Assembly: GCF_012933385.1 (NCBI RefSeq)
Contig: NZ_JABBPN010000005.1
Location: 177,498 to 241,497 of the forward strand
Length of the DNA: 64,000 bases
Origin: Paenibacillus lemnae
GTDB taxonomy: Bacteria > Bacillota > Bacilli > Paenibacillales > Paenibacillaceae
Reading direction: 5' to 3'
A program made the position numbers and the translations under genes. Under the pieces are notes generated by a model. It ran no database searches and had not been told where the DNA came from. It saw only the letters and a list, made by a program, of their open reading frames with translations. This document shows positions 15,970 through 23,708 of the stretch, in pieces (position 1 is the first letter of the stretch; each line of letters starts with the position of its first letter).

Positions 15970-16179
15970 AAAGTTATGCTTCCATTTCCTCTGATATGCT
16001 CCTTTATCCTCTCGAGAGGTGATCTTTACTTTTAAAATAGCATTCCCTACAATAGACAAAGAATATGTAGAGCTTTTATTTAGTTCACTTTTCAAAGGGC
16101 AACATGATCATTTTTCGCCGGCTAAGGACACAATAAAGTGAGACAGCGGACATGGTTATAGATAGAGGAGGCTGCAAGC

Positions 16180-16743
16180 ATGGGCTTGTACCATTTAAAT
16201 GAAGAACGGCAGGCTGCCGTCGATAAAATTCGTAAACGTGTGATCGAAAACATTGGAAGAAATATGGACTTATATGGAATACCTGTATCCACTGGACATC
16301 TCTACGGACTGCTGTTTTTTGCCGATAAGCCGATGAATCTGGATGAAATGGGTCAGGAAATGAAGATGAGTAAAACCAGCATGAGCACCGGTGTACGGAC
16401 ACTGCTTGATTATAAAATGGTTAATAAAGTGTGGGAAAAAGGCTCTCGAAAAGATCTGTATGAGGTGGAATATGACTGGTACCAGACCTTTTTTGATTTT
16501 TTCGATGTAAAGTGGAGAAAGTCGGTAGAAAGCAACATTTTAATCTTGAAGAAGGCGATCGAAGAGTGGAGTCGGCTAAGGAAAGAACATGGAGACGACG
16601 AGTATTTAATCGCAGTGATGGATCAGGATTTATCGAAAATGAAAGAAGCGGTAGCGTATTATCAGTGGCTTGACCGGTTAATCGATACGTTTGTTAATGG
16701 TGATATTTTTAAACTGGTTCCGAAGGAACCGCCTGAACAATAA
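16180..16743 (+). CDS. gbsR: GbsR/MarR-type regulator of glycine betaine uptake
   Basis: The 187-residue protein fits the GbsR/OpcR family: a long N-terminal helix (RQAAVDKIRKRVIENIGRNMDLYGI), VSTGHLYGLLFFADKPMNLDEMGQEMKMSKTSMSTGVRTLLDYKMV as the winged helix (about 38-85), and a helical C-terminal half. B. subtilis GbsR and OpcR repress choline or betaine uptake genes and respond to choline. Its position, divergent from opuA with palindromes between, supports control of this importer. ATG 16180 follows GAGGAGG. A terminator follows directly. Confidence 0.88.
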   Translation: MGLYHLNEERQAAVDKIRKRVIENIGRNMDLYGIPVSTGHLYGLLFFADKPMNLDEMGQEMKMSKTSMSTGVRTLLDYKMVNKVWEKGSRKDLYEVEYDWYQTFFDFFDVKWRKSVESNILILKKAIEEWSRLRKEHGDDEYLIAVMDQDLSKMKEAVAYYQWLDRLIDTFVNGDIFKLVPKEPPEQ

Positions 16744-16775
16744 CCAATAACAAGGGGCAGATGCTCTTGACGATG

Positions 16776-16805
16776 AAAGGCGCAACCAGACGGTTGTGCC
16801 TTTTT
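16776..16805 (+). terminator. Terminator after gbsR
   Basis: AAAGGCGCAACC (16776-16787) pairs through an AGAC loop with GGTTGTGCCTTT, ending in a T5 run. Confidence 0.9.
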
Positions 16806-16846
16806 ACCTTGGCTTGGTACACTTATCATTAAAGGAGATATCACAC

Positions 16847-17407
16847 ATGTTTATTCGACAAGCACAACCCGCTGATGCACAAGCCGCGGCCAGGCTGTTA
16901 TACGATGCCCTGCATGATGTGGCACATCAGCTGACCGGCATGAAATCGGAGGAGGATGTGATCCGGGTACTGGTGTCTTTTTTTGAGCAGGAGGAAGGAA
17001 GACTCGGATACCGTCAGGCTCTGATCTGTGAAGTAGAAGGAACGGCAGTAGGGATTGTTATTTCCTATGGGGGCAGTGAGTCGGCGGTTCTGGACCGTCC
17101 GATTCTAAACCGTCTCCGGATGCTGAAGCAGGATTCTTCTCTTACGCTCGACCCGGAAGCAGATCACGATGAGTTTTATATTGATACCTTGTCTGTTTCA
17201 GCAGAATTTGCTGGAAGAGGAATCGGCACAGCGCTGATGAATGCAGCGAAAGAACGTGCTAAAGAGCAGGGGTTTTTCAAAATAGCGCTTGCTGTGGCAC
17301 GCGGAAACCAACGGGCGCATGACCTGTATCTCCGAAACGGTTACAAAAGCGATAAAGAAATTATGATCAACGGCCATCCTTATGCTCATATGGTCAAGTG
17401 GCTGTAG
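16847..17407 (+). CDS. GNAT-family N-acetyltransferase
   Basis: The 186-residue protein has the four GNAT motifs: MFIRQAQPADAQAAARLLYDA at the start, EVEGTAVGIVISYGG, FYIDTLSVSAEFAGRGIGTALMNAA (acetyl-CoA pyrophosphate loop G-R-G-I-G-T, about 124-130) and QRAHDLYLRNGYKSDKEI. Substrate unknown. ATG 16847 follows AAAGGAG at 16831. It is followed after 18 bases by the response regulator gene, so it may be co-transcribed with the two-component pair, although no functional link is evident. Confidence 0.88.
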   Translation: MFIRQAQPADAQAAARLLYDALHDVAHQLTGMKSEEDVIRVLVSFFEQEEGRLGYRQALICEVEGTAVGIVISYGGSESAVLDRPILNRLRMLKQDSSLTLDPEADHDEFYIDTLSVSAEFAGRGIGTALMNAAKERAKEQGFFKIALAVARGNQRAHDLYLRNGYKSDKEIMINGHPYAHMVKWL

Positions 17408-17425
17408 CCAGGGAGGAATCACCTT

Positions 17426-18160
17426 GTGAATATACTCATCGTAGAAGATGAACCTCATATTGAGAAATTGCTGGTGTCCTGTGTCCGAGATGCGGCCCCG
17501 TCTGCGCAGGTGTACACGACAGGCAAATCGAGTGAGGCGTTGGAAATCGCCCAAACCCATGACATTAAACTGTTTATTCTGGACATTCAATTGACCGATT
17601 ACAAAGGCACAGAGCTGGCGAGACAGCTGCGGGAGATTCAGCGCTATGCATACACCCCTATTATATTTGCCACTGCATTAGCCAACGAGGAGCTAAATTC
17701 ATATCGGGAAATCAAATGCTACAGCTTTCTCATTAAGCCCTTTACGAAAGCAGAAGTACTGCAGGTTCTACGGGATGCTTTAACGTACTTGCAGCACCTG
17801 GCCGGGGGAGAACGACAGAAGCCGGAGACGATCACCATTGAGCAGAAGAGCCACATTCTGGAGTATCCTTTAAAGGAAATTGTTTATGTAGAATCCTTCG
17901 GCAAACATCTGGAACTGCATGTGAAGTCCACCGGGGGCGGGCTGCGTTCTGACCGGATTTCCGGGCTGTCACTGAAAAAGATATCGGACCTGCTGGGGAA
18001 TCACTCATTCGTTCAGTGTCACAAAAGCTATATTATCAACACCTCATATATTACGAGGATCGATAAATCGGAAGGGACCGTTGAACTGGCGGGTGCAGAT
18101 CAGTTGATTCCCATCGGCCATAAGTACAGACATGGTCTAACGAACAGAGGAAGCCAATGA
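17426..18160 (+). CDS. LytTR-family response regulator
   Basis: The 244-residue protein has an N-terminal receiver (NILIVEDEP acidic pocket, phospho-acceptor Asp53 in LFILDIQLTD, Lys near 107 in FLIKPF) and a C-terminal LytTR DNA-binding domain (about 140-240, KEIVYVESFGKHLELHV, FVQCHKSYIINTSYI). This is the AgrA/NatR type of regulator. The start is GTG 17426 after AGGGAGG. Its stop overlaps the start of the kinase gene (ATGA at 18157-18160). Genes downstream encode an ABC transporter, a common target of such systems. Confidence 0.92.
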   Translation: MNILIVEDEPHIEKLLVSCVRDAAPSAQVYTTGKSSEALEIAQTHDIKLFILDIQLTDYKGTELARQLREIQRYAYTPIIFATALANEELNSYREIKCYSFLIKPFTKAEVLQVLRDALTYLQHLAGGERQKPETITIEQKSHILEYPLKEIVYVESFGKHLELHVKSTGGGLRSDRISGLSLKKISDLLGNHSFVQCHKSYIINTSYITRIDKSEGTVELAGADQLIPIGHKYRHGLTNRGSQ

Positions 18161-19482
18161 TTTATTTTCAGATTCTCCTGGATACGGTTATTATGCTTGT
18201 GCTCTGTTTCAGTCTGGCGGGACAAGCCATCCGGTTCGAGAAGAATACAATTATCTGGTTTATCTGTTTTCATATTCTCTGCTTAATTTTGCGCTACCGG
18301 AGGACTGGAAATGCAGTATGGTGGGAAGGTTTCGATGCCAATAATTTTGACCTTCTTCCTGTGAATAATCCGATTCTTCTGCTTGTGCTGCTGATGTGTG
18401 TACTTATGCTGAACAGCAGTCTGATCTATTCCATATCGAACATGAAAGTGATTGTGGTAACCTTTCTCAGCTTTCTGATCTGGATTCTGCTTCGAACCTT
18501 CAGTATCGCGGGAGCCGGTTTGATCATGGCGCAGGATTCGGATGTCTTTTCCTATATCCACAGAGGGATTACGCTGCTGCTTGCCCTGATGCTCTATCTT
18601 TTATTGATCACAAAGCGGGGCAGTTTTTATCTTGGGGATTACAGTGGTATTTTCCCTAGAATTATGCTGGTTCAGTCGGCTGTGGTGGTTCTCTGCATCG
18701 TTATCTATGCGAACTTTGAGACGTCATTTGTTACACAGAACCTGCTGCTGATTCTGCTCCTGTTTACGCTGGTCATCAGTATGAATCTGTGGATTATCTA
18801 TGAACATCACAAACAGACACGCCAGGAAAAAAGGGTCTCCGCGATCGAGCAGTATCTTCCTGTCATTGATGAGCTGGTGAGTGAAGTGCGTGCCAGACAG
18901 CATGAGTTTCATAACAAGCTTCTCGCCATTCACAGTATTGTGGAAACGGCCCCCAACTTGCCGGAAGCGAGGGCCCAGATTTCAGCCTATACGGACAATG
19001 TCATTATGCAGTCGGAGATCCGGGAGGTTTTGCAGCTCGACAGCAAAGTGATCGGAGGTTTTCTGTATACGAAAATGAGAATAGCCGAACAGCGAAAGAT
19101 TACGCTGACCCCGGTCATCCATGTCTCGTTTGGACATATCGTGACAGAAGAGCACCAGCTGGTGGAGATTCTTGGGGTTCTGATTGATAATGCCATTGAA
19201 GCGTCGTTCCCGGAGGATGAGATCATCGTAACGGTTCAGCGGACAGAGAAGGAGGGGCTGACCGAGATCAGTGTCATGAATCCAGGTCCTCCAAAATCCA
19301 GCACAGATTTCATCCAAATGTTTAACAAGGGCTATACGACCAAGAATACAGCCCAGGGATCTCGCGGCTACGGCTTATACAATGTGAAGCAGATTGTACT
19401 GCAGCACAAGGGCAGGCTGATTACCCGCAATACCGAATATAAAGGGATAACTTATCTGTCTATAGGTGTGCTCATCCCCTGA
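18157..19482 (+). CDS. GHKL-type sensor histidine kinase (AgrC/NatK-like)
   Basis: The 441-residue protein has an N-terminal membrane domain with about six helices (1-210) and no large outside loop. A cytoplasmic GHKL kinase follows: the H-box region RARQHEFHNKLLAIHS (about 247-262), N-box QLVEILGVLIDNAIEAS, and the G-box region NKGYTTKNTAQGSRGYGLYNVKQIV. Peptide or membrane-stress sensing is typical of the family. No agrB/agrD-like peptide genes are present nearby, so the signal is unknown. It overlaps the regulator gene by four bases and ends before a strong hairpin. Confidence 0.92.
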   Translation: MIYFQILLDTVIMLVLCFSLAGQAIRFEKNTIIWFICFHILCLILRYRRTGNAVWWEGFDANNFDLLPVNNPILLLVLLMCVLMLNSSLIYSISNMKVIVVTFLSFLIWILLRTFSIAGAGLIMAQDSDVFSYIHRGITLLLALMLYLLLITKRGSFYLGDYSGIFPRIMLVQSAVVVLCIVIYANFETSFVTQNLLLILLLFTLVISMNLWIIYEHHKQTRQEKRVSAIEQYLPVIDELVSEVRARQHEFHNKLLAIHSIVETAPNLPEARAQISAYTDNVIMQSEIREVLQLDSKVIGGFLYTKMRIAEQRKITLTPVIHVSFGHIVTEEHQLVEILGVLIDNAIEASFPEDEIIVTVQRTEKEGLTEISVMNPGPPKSSTDFIQMFNKGYTTKNTAQGSRGYGLYNVKQIVLQHKGRLITRNTEYKGITYLSIGVLIP

Positions 19483-19494
19483 AGGAAGAGCATA

Positions 19495-19547
19495 AACAAG
19501 GGCTTTACGGGAACGAAATTTCGTTCATACCCGTAAGGCCCTTGTTC
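19495..19547 (+). terminator. Long hairpin after the two-component genes
   Basis: AACAAGGGC...TTACGGG pairs with CCCGTAA...GGCCCTTGTT, capped by the palindrome AACGAAATTTCGTT. The T-run is weak (TTGTTCGTT), so it may be a leaky terminator before the ABC genes. Confidence 0.6.
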
Positions 19548-19621
19548 GTTCTGCGGCTATTGTACCTGCCGGAAAGGCAGTCTATATTGAAGACAGGTTA
19601 AGACAAGGAGGAATGAAGATT

Positions 19622-20419
19622 TTGAACAAGTTACTCAGACTGGAATGGAACAAGCTGCGCTGGCCGGTCCTGATCACCATGCTGAGCTTAAGTCTTGTGG
19701 TATCCGTTCTAAGCGGCACGATATATAAAAGCTATGCACTGGAACATGATCTGGAGGCGTGGGAAGTCGGCATACCGTTCATCGTATTCCTGTTTCCGCT
19801 CATATCTGTTCTGCCGACAGGCTGGCTGATGTATATGGAGCGCAAAGACCGGTTTCTTATGTACACACTGCCCAGGGTCAAGAAAAGCCGGTACATATTA
19901 TCGAAGTGGATGATCGTCGCGGGCAGCTCGTTTCTCATCATGTTTGTGGCAATGCTCATGGGTGTGATCACAGCCCTTTACATCAAGCCGGACATCACTC
20001 CGATTTACAGTCTGGTCGATAGGAGCACAGGTGAGGTTGCCCCAAGCCTTGAGAGGCTGCATTTTATGGGTTCATTATTTGTGAATCAGCCGCTGGGATA
20101 TGGAATCATGCTGAGCTTGTGGCAGGGATTCTTATCCGCTATTATCGCTACACTCGCATTTGTGTTATCGCTGTATGTCTCTAATATTTTTATTGTTCTG
20201 ATTGGGCCATTTCTCTATGCAATGCTGGAAAACTTCATTTTAAATCTGTTTAAATTACAGGATTACAAAATCTATGACAGCTTTGAGCCCGGGTTCTATG
20301 ACACTGACAAACTTGGATATTGGCCGCTTCTGGCCGGTCCTGCCATGGCGCTGCTGTTCACGACATTGATTGCTATCTATTTCAGCAAATTTAAAAAAGT
20401 TACGGTCTATCCGTCCTAA
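19622..20419 (+). CDS. ABC-2-like membrane protein
   Basis: The protein has 265 residues and about six helices, starting NKLLRLEWNKLRWPVLITMLSLSLVV, a pattern of ABC-2 permeases in bacilli lacking family motifs. AAGGAGG (19605-19611) is only 1 base before ATG 19613 but 10 bases before TTG 19622, so TTG is the likelier start. Between helices 1 and 2 is a conserved ABC-2 pattern (MYMERKDRFLMYTLPRVKKSRYILSKWMIV, residues about 80-105). It is 16 bases ahead of a second membrane gene, and the ATPase is the third gene. The module is probably an export or self-protection transporter controlled by the upstream LytTR system; this is inference. Confidence 0.8.
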   Translation: MNKLLRLEWNKLRWPVLITMLSLSLVVSVLSGTIYKSYALEHDLEAWEVGIPFIVFLFPLISVLPTGWLMYMERKDRFLMYTLPRVKKSRYILSKWMIVAGSSFLIMFVAMLMGVITALYIKPDITPIYSLVDRSTGEVAPSLERLHFMGSLFVNQPLGYGIMLSLWQGFLSAIIATLAFVLSLYVSNIFIVLIGPFLYAMLENFILNLFKLQDYKIYDSFEPGFYDTDKLGYWPLLAGPAMALLFTTLIAIYFSKFKKVTVYPS

Positions 20420-20435
20420 AGGAGGCGAAGCGCTT

Positions 20436-22004
20436 ATGACAGCTGTTCTCCTTCGGGATGTGCGCCGCTTCTGTACGCCAAGGCTTGTGATGTTAATGCT
20501 GGGCTGCCTGCTGTTCAGCTTGGCAAAGCGCAAAGGCTTCTCATACTCCTATGAACATTTTGTGCTGCACATGCTGTCCGATCATTATTATATAACCTTT
20601 TTTATGGTCCCGATGTTTCTGTACATCATTTACAGTCACCTGGAAGATGATCTCGATTATGTCCTGATTCGTATTAAAAAATTCCCGCGGTACTTCGCCG
20701 TGAAGTCAGCTGCCATCGGTGTGAACATATCGATATTCGTCCTTCTGCAGCTTGCCGTCATATTGGCTGTGGGCCTGGGGCTGCCAGGAGGTTCGGGTTT
20801 TCCTCCTGCGGACACTCAGGATTCATCAATCGAAGTGCTGCTCATATTAGGCGGCTATTTCCAGTACCCCTGGCAGGGGTCTGCACTGACGGTGCTGCAC
20901 ATGGTGCTTGGACTCAGTGTCCTGGGAAGCTCCTTTATGGCGATGCATCACTTTTTTGAAAAACGATGGGTTGCCATCATCACGGTAGGTCTCTTTTTTC
21001 TAATGGTATATGCCATGAAATCCAAAATTCCGGAGCTGACGCGAATTCCGTTCCTGTTCATTAACAACTACATCATTTTCATGTACAACCTGACGTTTCC
21101 GTATTCATTTTGGGTTACTTACATTTCACTAGGTATGATCGCTGGGGGTACGGCATTCTGGATCTGCAGGTACTGGAACAAAGAATTGAAGTGGCAGTTA
21201 AAATGGCGTAAGCCGAGGGGTGTCCTGCCTTATTATGGGGCACAGCTATTTTCGGCAGCCAACGCAGGTATTCTAATCGTCCTTATCGTTTTGTTAAGTC
21301 TTTGGAAATGGCCGCAGCTTCAGAATCTGACAGGAGGCACGGGCACGATCGCGGATTGGATGGTGTACACCTTTTGGGGTCACGGTCACGGCTACTTTAG
21401 ACCTTCCGATTTCCTGGCTATGATGCTGATGAACTCAGCCCCCGTGTGTCTGATTGCTGTTTTTTTGCAGCGGGAATGGATGGACCACAGCACCCCGTTA
21501 ACCATCCGCCTTGCATCCAAGCGGCAGTGGGGATGCTCTGTTGTTGGGATAAGCAGCTTGTTTTTGCTCACATACACCGTCTTGTTAACTGCCGGAAGTC
21601 TCTTATTTCCTTCCTTTACCGGATTGCCAGCAGGGGGCGTGACAATCTTGCCTGGCATAGAAATCAGCTTGAGTAAGCTTTGGCTTTATATCACAGCCAT
21701 GAAAGGGCTGGAACTGTTATTTCAGTTTCTGTGTATGCTGCTGATCTTCCTGTGGAGTCGTCAAGTCACAGCCGCTTTTGGAGGAATTGTGTTGATGTAC
21801 GCGTTCTATTTCCTGCCTTATGGCTGGACGCAGTATGTTCCTGTTGGCATGTCCAGTCTGTCACAGCATCAAGTGTTTGCAGCAGCTGCGGAACCGGGTG
21901 TCCCCGCATTATCTGGTCAGGTGATCTTCCTGATCATGGGGCTTCTCACGATCATACTGGCTTTATACATCTTGATATACGGTTATAAGCGGCGGTTTCG
22001 CTAA
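20436..22004 (+). CDS. Large polytopic membrane protein of the ABC module
   Basis: The 522-residue protein has about 12 predicted helices with little soluble sequence. It starts MTAVLLRDVRRFCTPRLVMLMLGCLLF, and carries the ABC-2-like pattern YSHLEDDLDYVLIRIKKFPRYFAVKSAAIG at about 65-95, which matches the equivalent region of the preceding gene product. It appears to be a doubled-length relative of that permease. ATG 20436 follows AAAGGAGG; the gene lies between the smaller permease and the ATPase. I do not recognise a named family. Confidence 0.75.
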   Translation: MTAVLLRDVRRFCTPRLVMLMLGCLLFSLAKRKGFSYSYEHFVLHMLSDHYYITFFMVPMFLYIIYSHLEDDLDYVLIRIKKFPRYFAVKSAAIGVNISIFVLLQLAVILAVGLGLPGGSGFPPADTQDSSIEVLLILGGYFQYPWQGSALTVLHMVLGLSVLGSSFMAMHHFFEKRWVAIITVGLFFLMVYAMKSKIPELTRIPFLFINNYIIFMYNLTFPYSFWVTYISLGMIAGGTAFWICRYWNKELKWQLKWRKPRGVLPYYGAQLFSAANAGILIVLIVLLSLWKWPQLQNLTGGTGTIADWMVYTFWGHGHGYFRPSDFLAMMLMNSAPVCLIAVFLQREWMDHSTPLTIRLASKRQWGCSVVGISSLFLLTYTVLLTAGSLLFPSFTGLPAGGVTILPGIEISLSKLWLYITAMKGLELLFQFLCMLLIFLWSRQVTAAFGGIVLMYAFYFLPYGWTQYVPVGMSSLSQHQVFAAAAEPGVPALSGQVIFLIMGLLTIILALYILIYGYKRRFR

Positions 22005-22031
22005 ATCAGAATAATTTTGAGAGAGGTGATC

Positions 22032-22706
22032 ATGATGATCGATATCAGAATAGAAGAGGTATCCAAAACGTTTAACGGTATCCCGGTACTGTCCCAAGTA
22101 AATCTGGACATCGAAAAAGGAAAGACGATCGGTATTGTCGGTGCCAATGGCAGCGGTAAATCCGTGCTGTTCAAGATTATGTGCGGGTTTACAGCCCCTG
22201 ACCAGGGCAAAGTGTTCGTAAGAGGCAAGCAGCTTGGCAAGGACCTTGATTTTCCCGAAAATGTTGGTGTGTTTATTAACGGTCCGGGATATATCGGCAT
22301 CTACAGCGGCTTTAAAAATCTGAAGTTTTTGGCCGATATTAACCGTAAGATCGGGGATGCCGAGATTAAAGATGCGATGAGGCTCGTCGGCCTGGACCCA
22401 GAGCTGAAAACCAAGGTTGCCGACTATTCACTGGGTATGAAGCAGAAGCTTGGCATCGCACAGGCCATTATGGAAAGGCAGGATATTCTGGTGCTGGACG
22501 AGCCTTTTAATGCGCTGGATTATCAGACCTATAATGATATGAAGGAGATTGTACTCAAGCTGAAGGAAGAACATAAGACCATGCTGCTGACCAGTCATAA
22601 CTATGAAGATCTTGAATCGCTCTGCGATATCCTGTACATCATTCAGGGAGGCCGGCTGGAACGGTTGACCGAGGAGCTTAAGGAAAAGTATTTCAAGAGA
22701 AAATAG
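22032..22706 (+). CDS. ABC transporter ATP-binding protein
   Basis: The 224-residue ATPase contains Walker A (GANGSGKSV, about 38-46), the Q-loop region, a signature of the weak type (YSLGMKQKLGIAQAI), Walker B (ILVLDEPFNALD) and the H-loop (LLTSHNYED). The LSGGQ is replaced by YSLGM, as in many bacitracin/lantibiotic-type ABC-2 ATPases. GAGAGGTG (22021-22028) precedes ATG 22032. It powers the two membrane proteins encoded upstream. A terminator closes the group. Confidence 0.93.
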   Translation: MMIDIRIEEVSKTFNGIPVLSQVNLDIEKGKTIGIVGANGSGKSVLFKIMCGFTAPDQGKVFVRGKQLGKDLDFPENVGVFINGPGYIGIYSGFKNLKFLADINRKIGDAEIKDAMRLVGLDPELKTKVADYSLGMKQKLGIAQAIMERQDILVLDEPFNALDYQTYNDMKEIVLKLKEEHKTMLLTSHNYEDLESLCDILYIIQGGRLERLTEELKEKYFKRK

Positions 22707-22731
22707 ATTGAATCAGCTTCATACTTGACAT

Positions 22732-22770
22732 AAGAACCGGCTGCCCATGAGGGGAAGCGGTTCTTTTTGT
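22732..22770 (+). terminator. Terminator of the ABC module
   Basis: AAGAACCG (22732-22739) pairs with CGGTTCTT (22758-22765), followed by TTTG; a second helper pairing CCC/GGG lies in the loop. Confidence 0.85.
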
Positions 22771-22781
22771 CGTTTGGAGTA

Positions 22782-22810
22782 TTTACATACAAAGAATTGC
22801 GTGATATTAT
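22782..22810 (+). promoter_or_regulatory. Sigma-A promoter of the regulator/MFS operon
   Basis: TTTACA (22782-22787), 17 bases, TATTAT (22805-22810). It lies ahead of the operator-like repeats and the structured leader. Confidence 0.7.
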
Positions 22811-22819
22811 TCATTTAAC

Positions 22820-22873
22820 GGTCTAATTAATTAGATCGAACTAAATTTAGATCATTCGCATAAATTAGATCGA
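22820..22873. promoter_or_regulatory. TTAGATC repeats, candidate operators
   Basis: The palindrome GTCTAATTAATTAGATC (22821-22837) overlaps the first of three direct TTAGATC copies (22831, 22847, 22865; spacing 16 and 18). They sit just downstream of the promoter, a position suited to a repressor such as the winged-helix protein encoded at 23143. Confidence 0.5.
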
Positions 22874-22917
22874 GATACTATATAGAATGAATTTAAGATT
22901 AACCCTTCTATAGCGGA

Positions 22918-23070
22918 GGTGACAAGTGATTCTGGAGAAGCGTCAGCGTCCGCCTAAAAGCTTTCCGAAGGAAAGCTAGCATCGAAAGCATAAGCTTTGA
23001 CTCCAAAATGTCACCATTGATTACAATTCCAAGCATTTTGGAGGCAACAGCGGTCGTAAGAACACTTGCC
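22918..23070 (+). ncRNA. Candidate structured leader RNA with alternative stems
   Basis: This 435-base gene-free interval holds a strongly structured segment. GGTGACA (22918-22924) pairs with TGTCACC (23009-23015), and inside it TGGAG (22933-22937) pairs with CTCCA (23001-23005). The enclosed part holds two hairpins: AGCTTTCC-GAA-GGAAAGCT (22959-22977) and AAAGC-ATAA-GCTTT (22985-22998). The strand CTCCAAAATG (23001-23010) can instead pair perfectly over ten bases with CATTTTGGAG (23034-23043), which would break both outer stems. A further GGCAA/TTGCC pairing spans 23043-23070. It does not match any riboswitch class I can recall. It precedes a regulator and an exporter gene. Confidence 0.55.
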
Positions 23071-23142
23071 ATCGCAGCCAACCAGAACGGTAACTTTTAA
23101 CTTCAGTCTATATAATTGAGATTTTAAAAGGGGAGAATCGTA

Positions 23143-23661
23143 ATGCCAGATCAGCCTAATCATCAACCTGAAGATCATCCATCAGCGGACATTACCGTAG
23201 AACAGGCCAAACTGCTGGGAAATGCGCTGCGGGTAAAAATCGTCGGAGCCATCGTGGAGGTACCAAAAACGTCGAAACAGGTAGCCGATGAACTTGGAGG
23301 GACTCCAGGCAGCATTCATTATCATATCCAGAAGCTGTATGAAGGCGGCTTGATTGATTTGGTAGAGACCCGGCAGGTGGGTGGCATTGTAGAGAAGTAC
23401 TATAAATCCAAAGCCAAATGGTTCAACACGCAGGGAACGAAGCTGGTGGACCCTGTGCTGGCCGATGACTTCGAATCCTCCACGAGTACACAGGTGAGTC
23501 TGCGGCTGGAGCTTTCCTCACAGCAGCGGGATCAGATGACGGAGGAGTTTAAGGCACTGCTTGAGAAATGGGTCGGGGTGTCTGCAGCTTCCAAGGCTAA
23601 GGATACGAAAGAGTATGCAATTGGCATTAAACTCAAAGCAACGGACGAAAAAACAACGTAA
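23143..23661 (+). CDS. Winged-helix (ArsR/HTH_20-type) regulator
   Basis: The 172-residue protein has a winged helix at about 22-95: LLGNALRVKIVGAIVEVPKTSKQVADELGGTPGSIHYHIQKLYEGGLIDLVETR. The IHYHIQKL recognition helix is typical of ArsR-like HTH_20 proteins. The C-terminal half is amphipathic with a SLRLELSSQQRDQMTEEFKALLEKW helix, probably for dimerisation. No cysteine metal site is visible. ATG 23143 follows AAGGGGAG. The MFS gene begins 47 bases on, so the two form an operon, and this regulator likely controls that exporter through the repeats at 22820-22873. Confidence 0.85.
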   Translation: MPDQPNHQPEDHPSADITVEQAKLLGNALRVKIVGAIVEVPKTSKQVADELGGTPGSIHYHIQKLYEGGLIDLVETRQVGGIVEKYYKSKAKWFNTQGTKLVDPVLADDFESSTSTQVSLRLELSSQQRDQMTEEFKALLEKWVGVSAASKAKDTKEYAIGIKLKATDEKTT

Positions 23662-23708
23662 GAAATCAACAGGTGTAAAATTCATTTAAGATTGCGAGGT
23701 TCCCCGCC

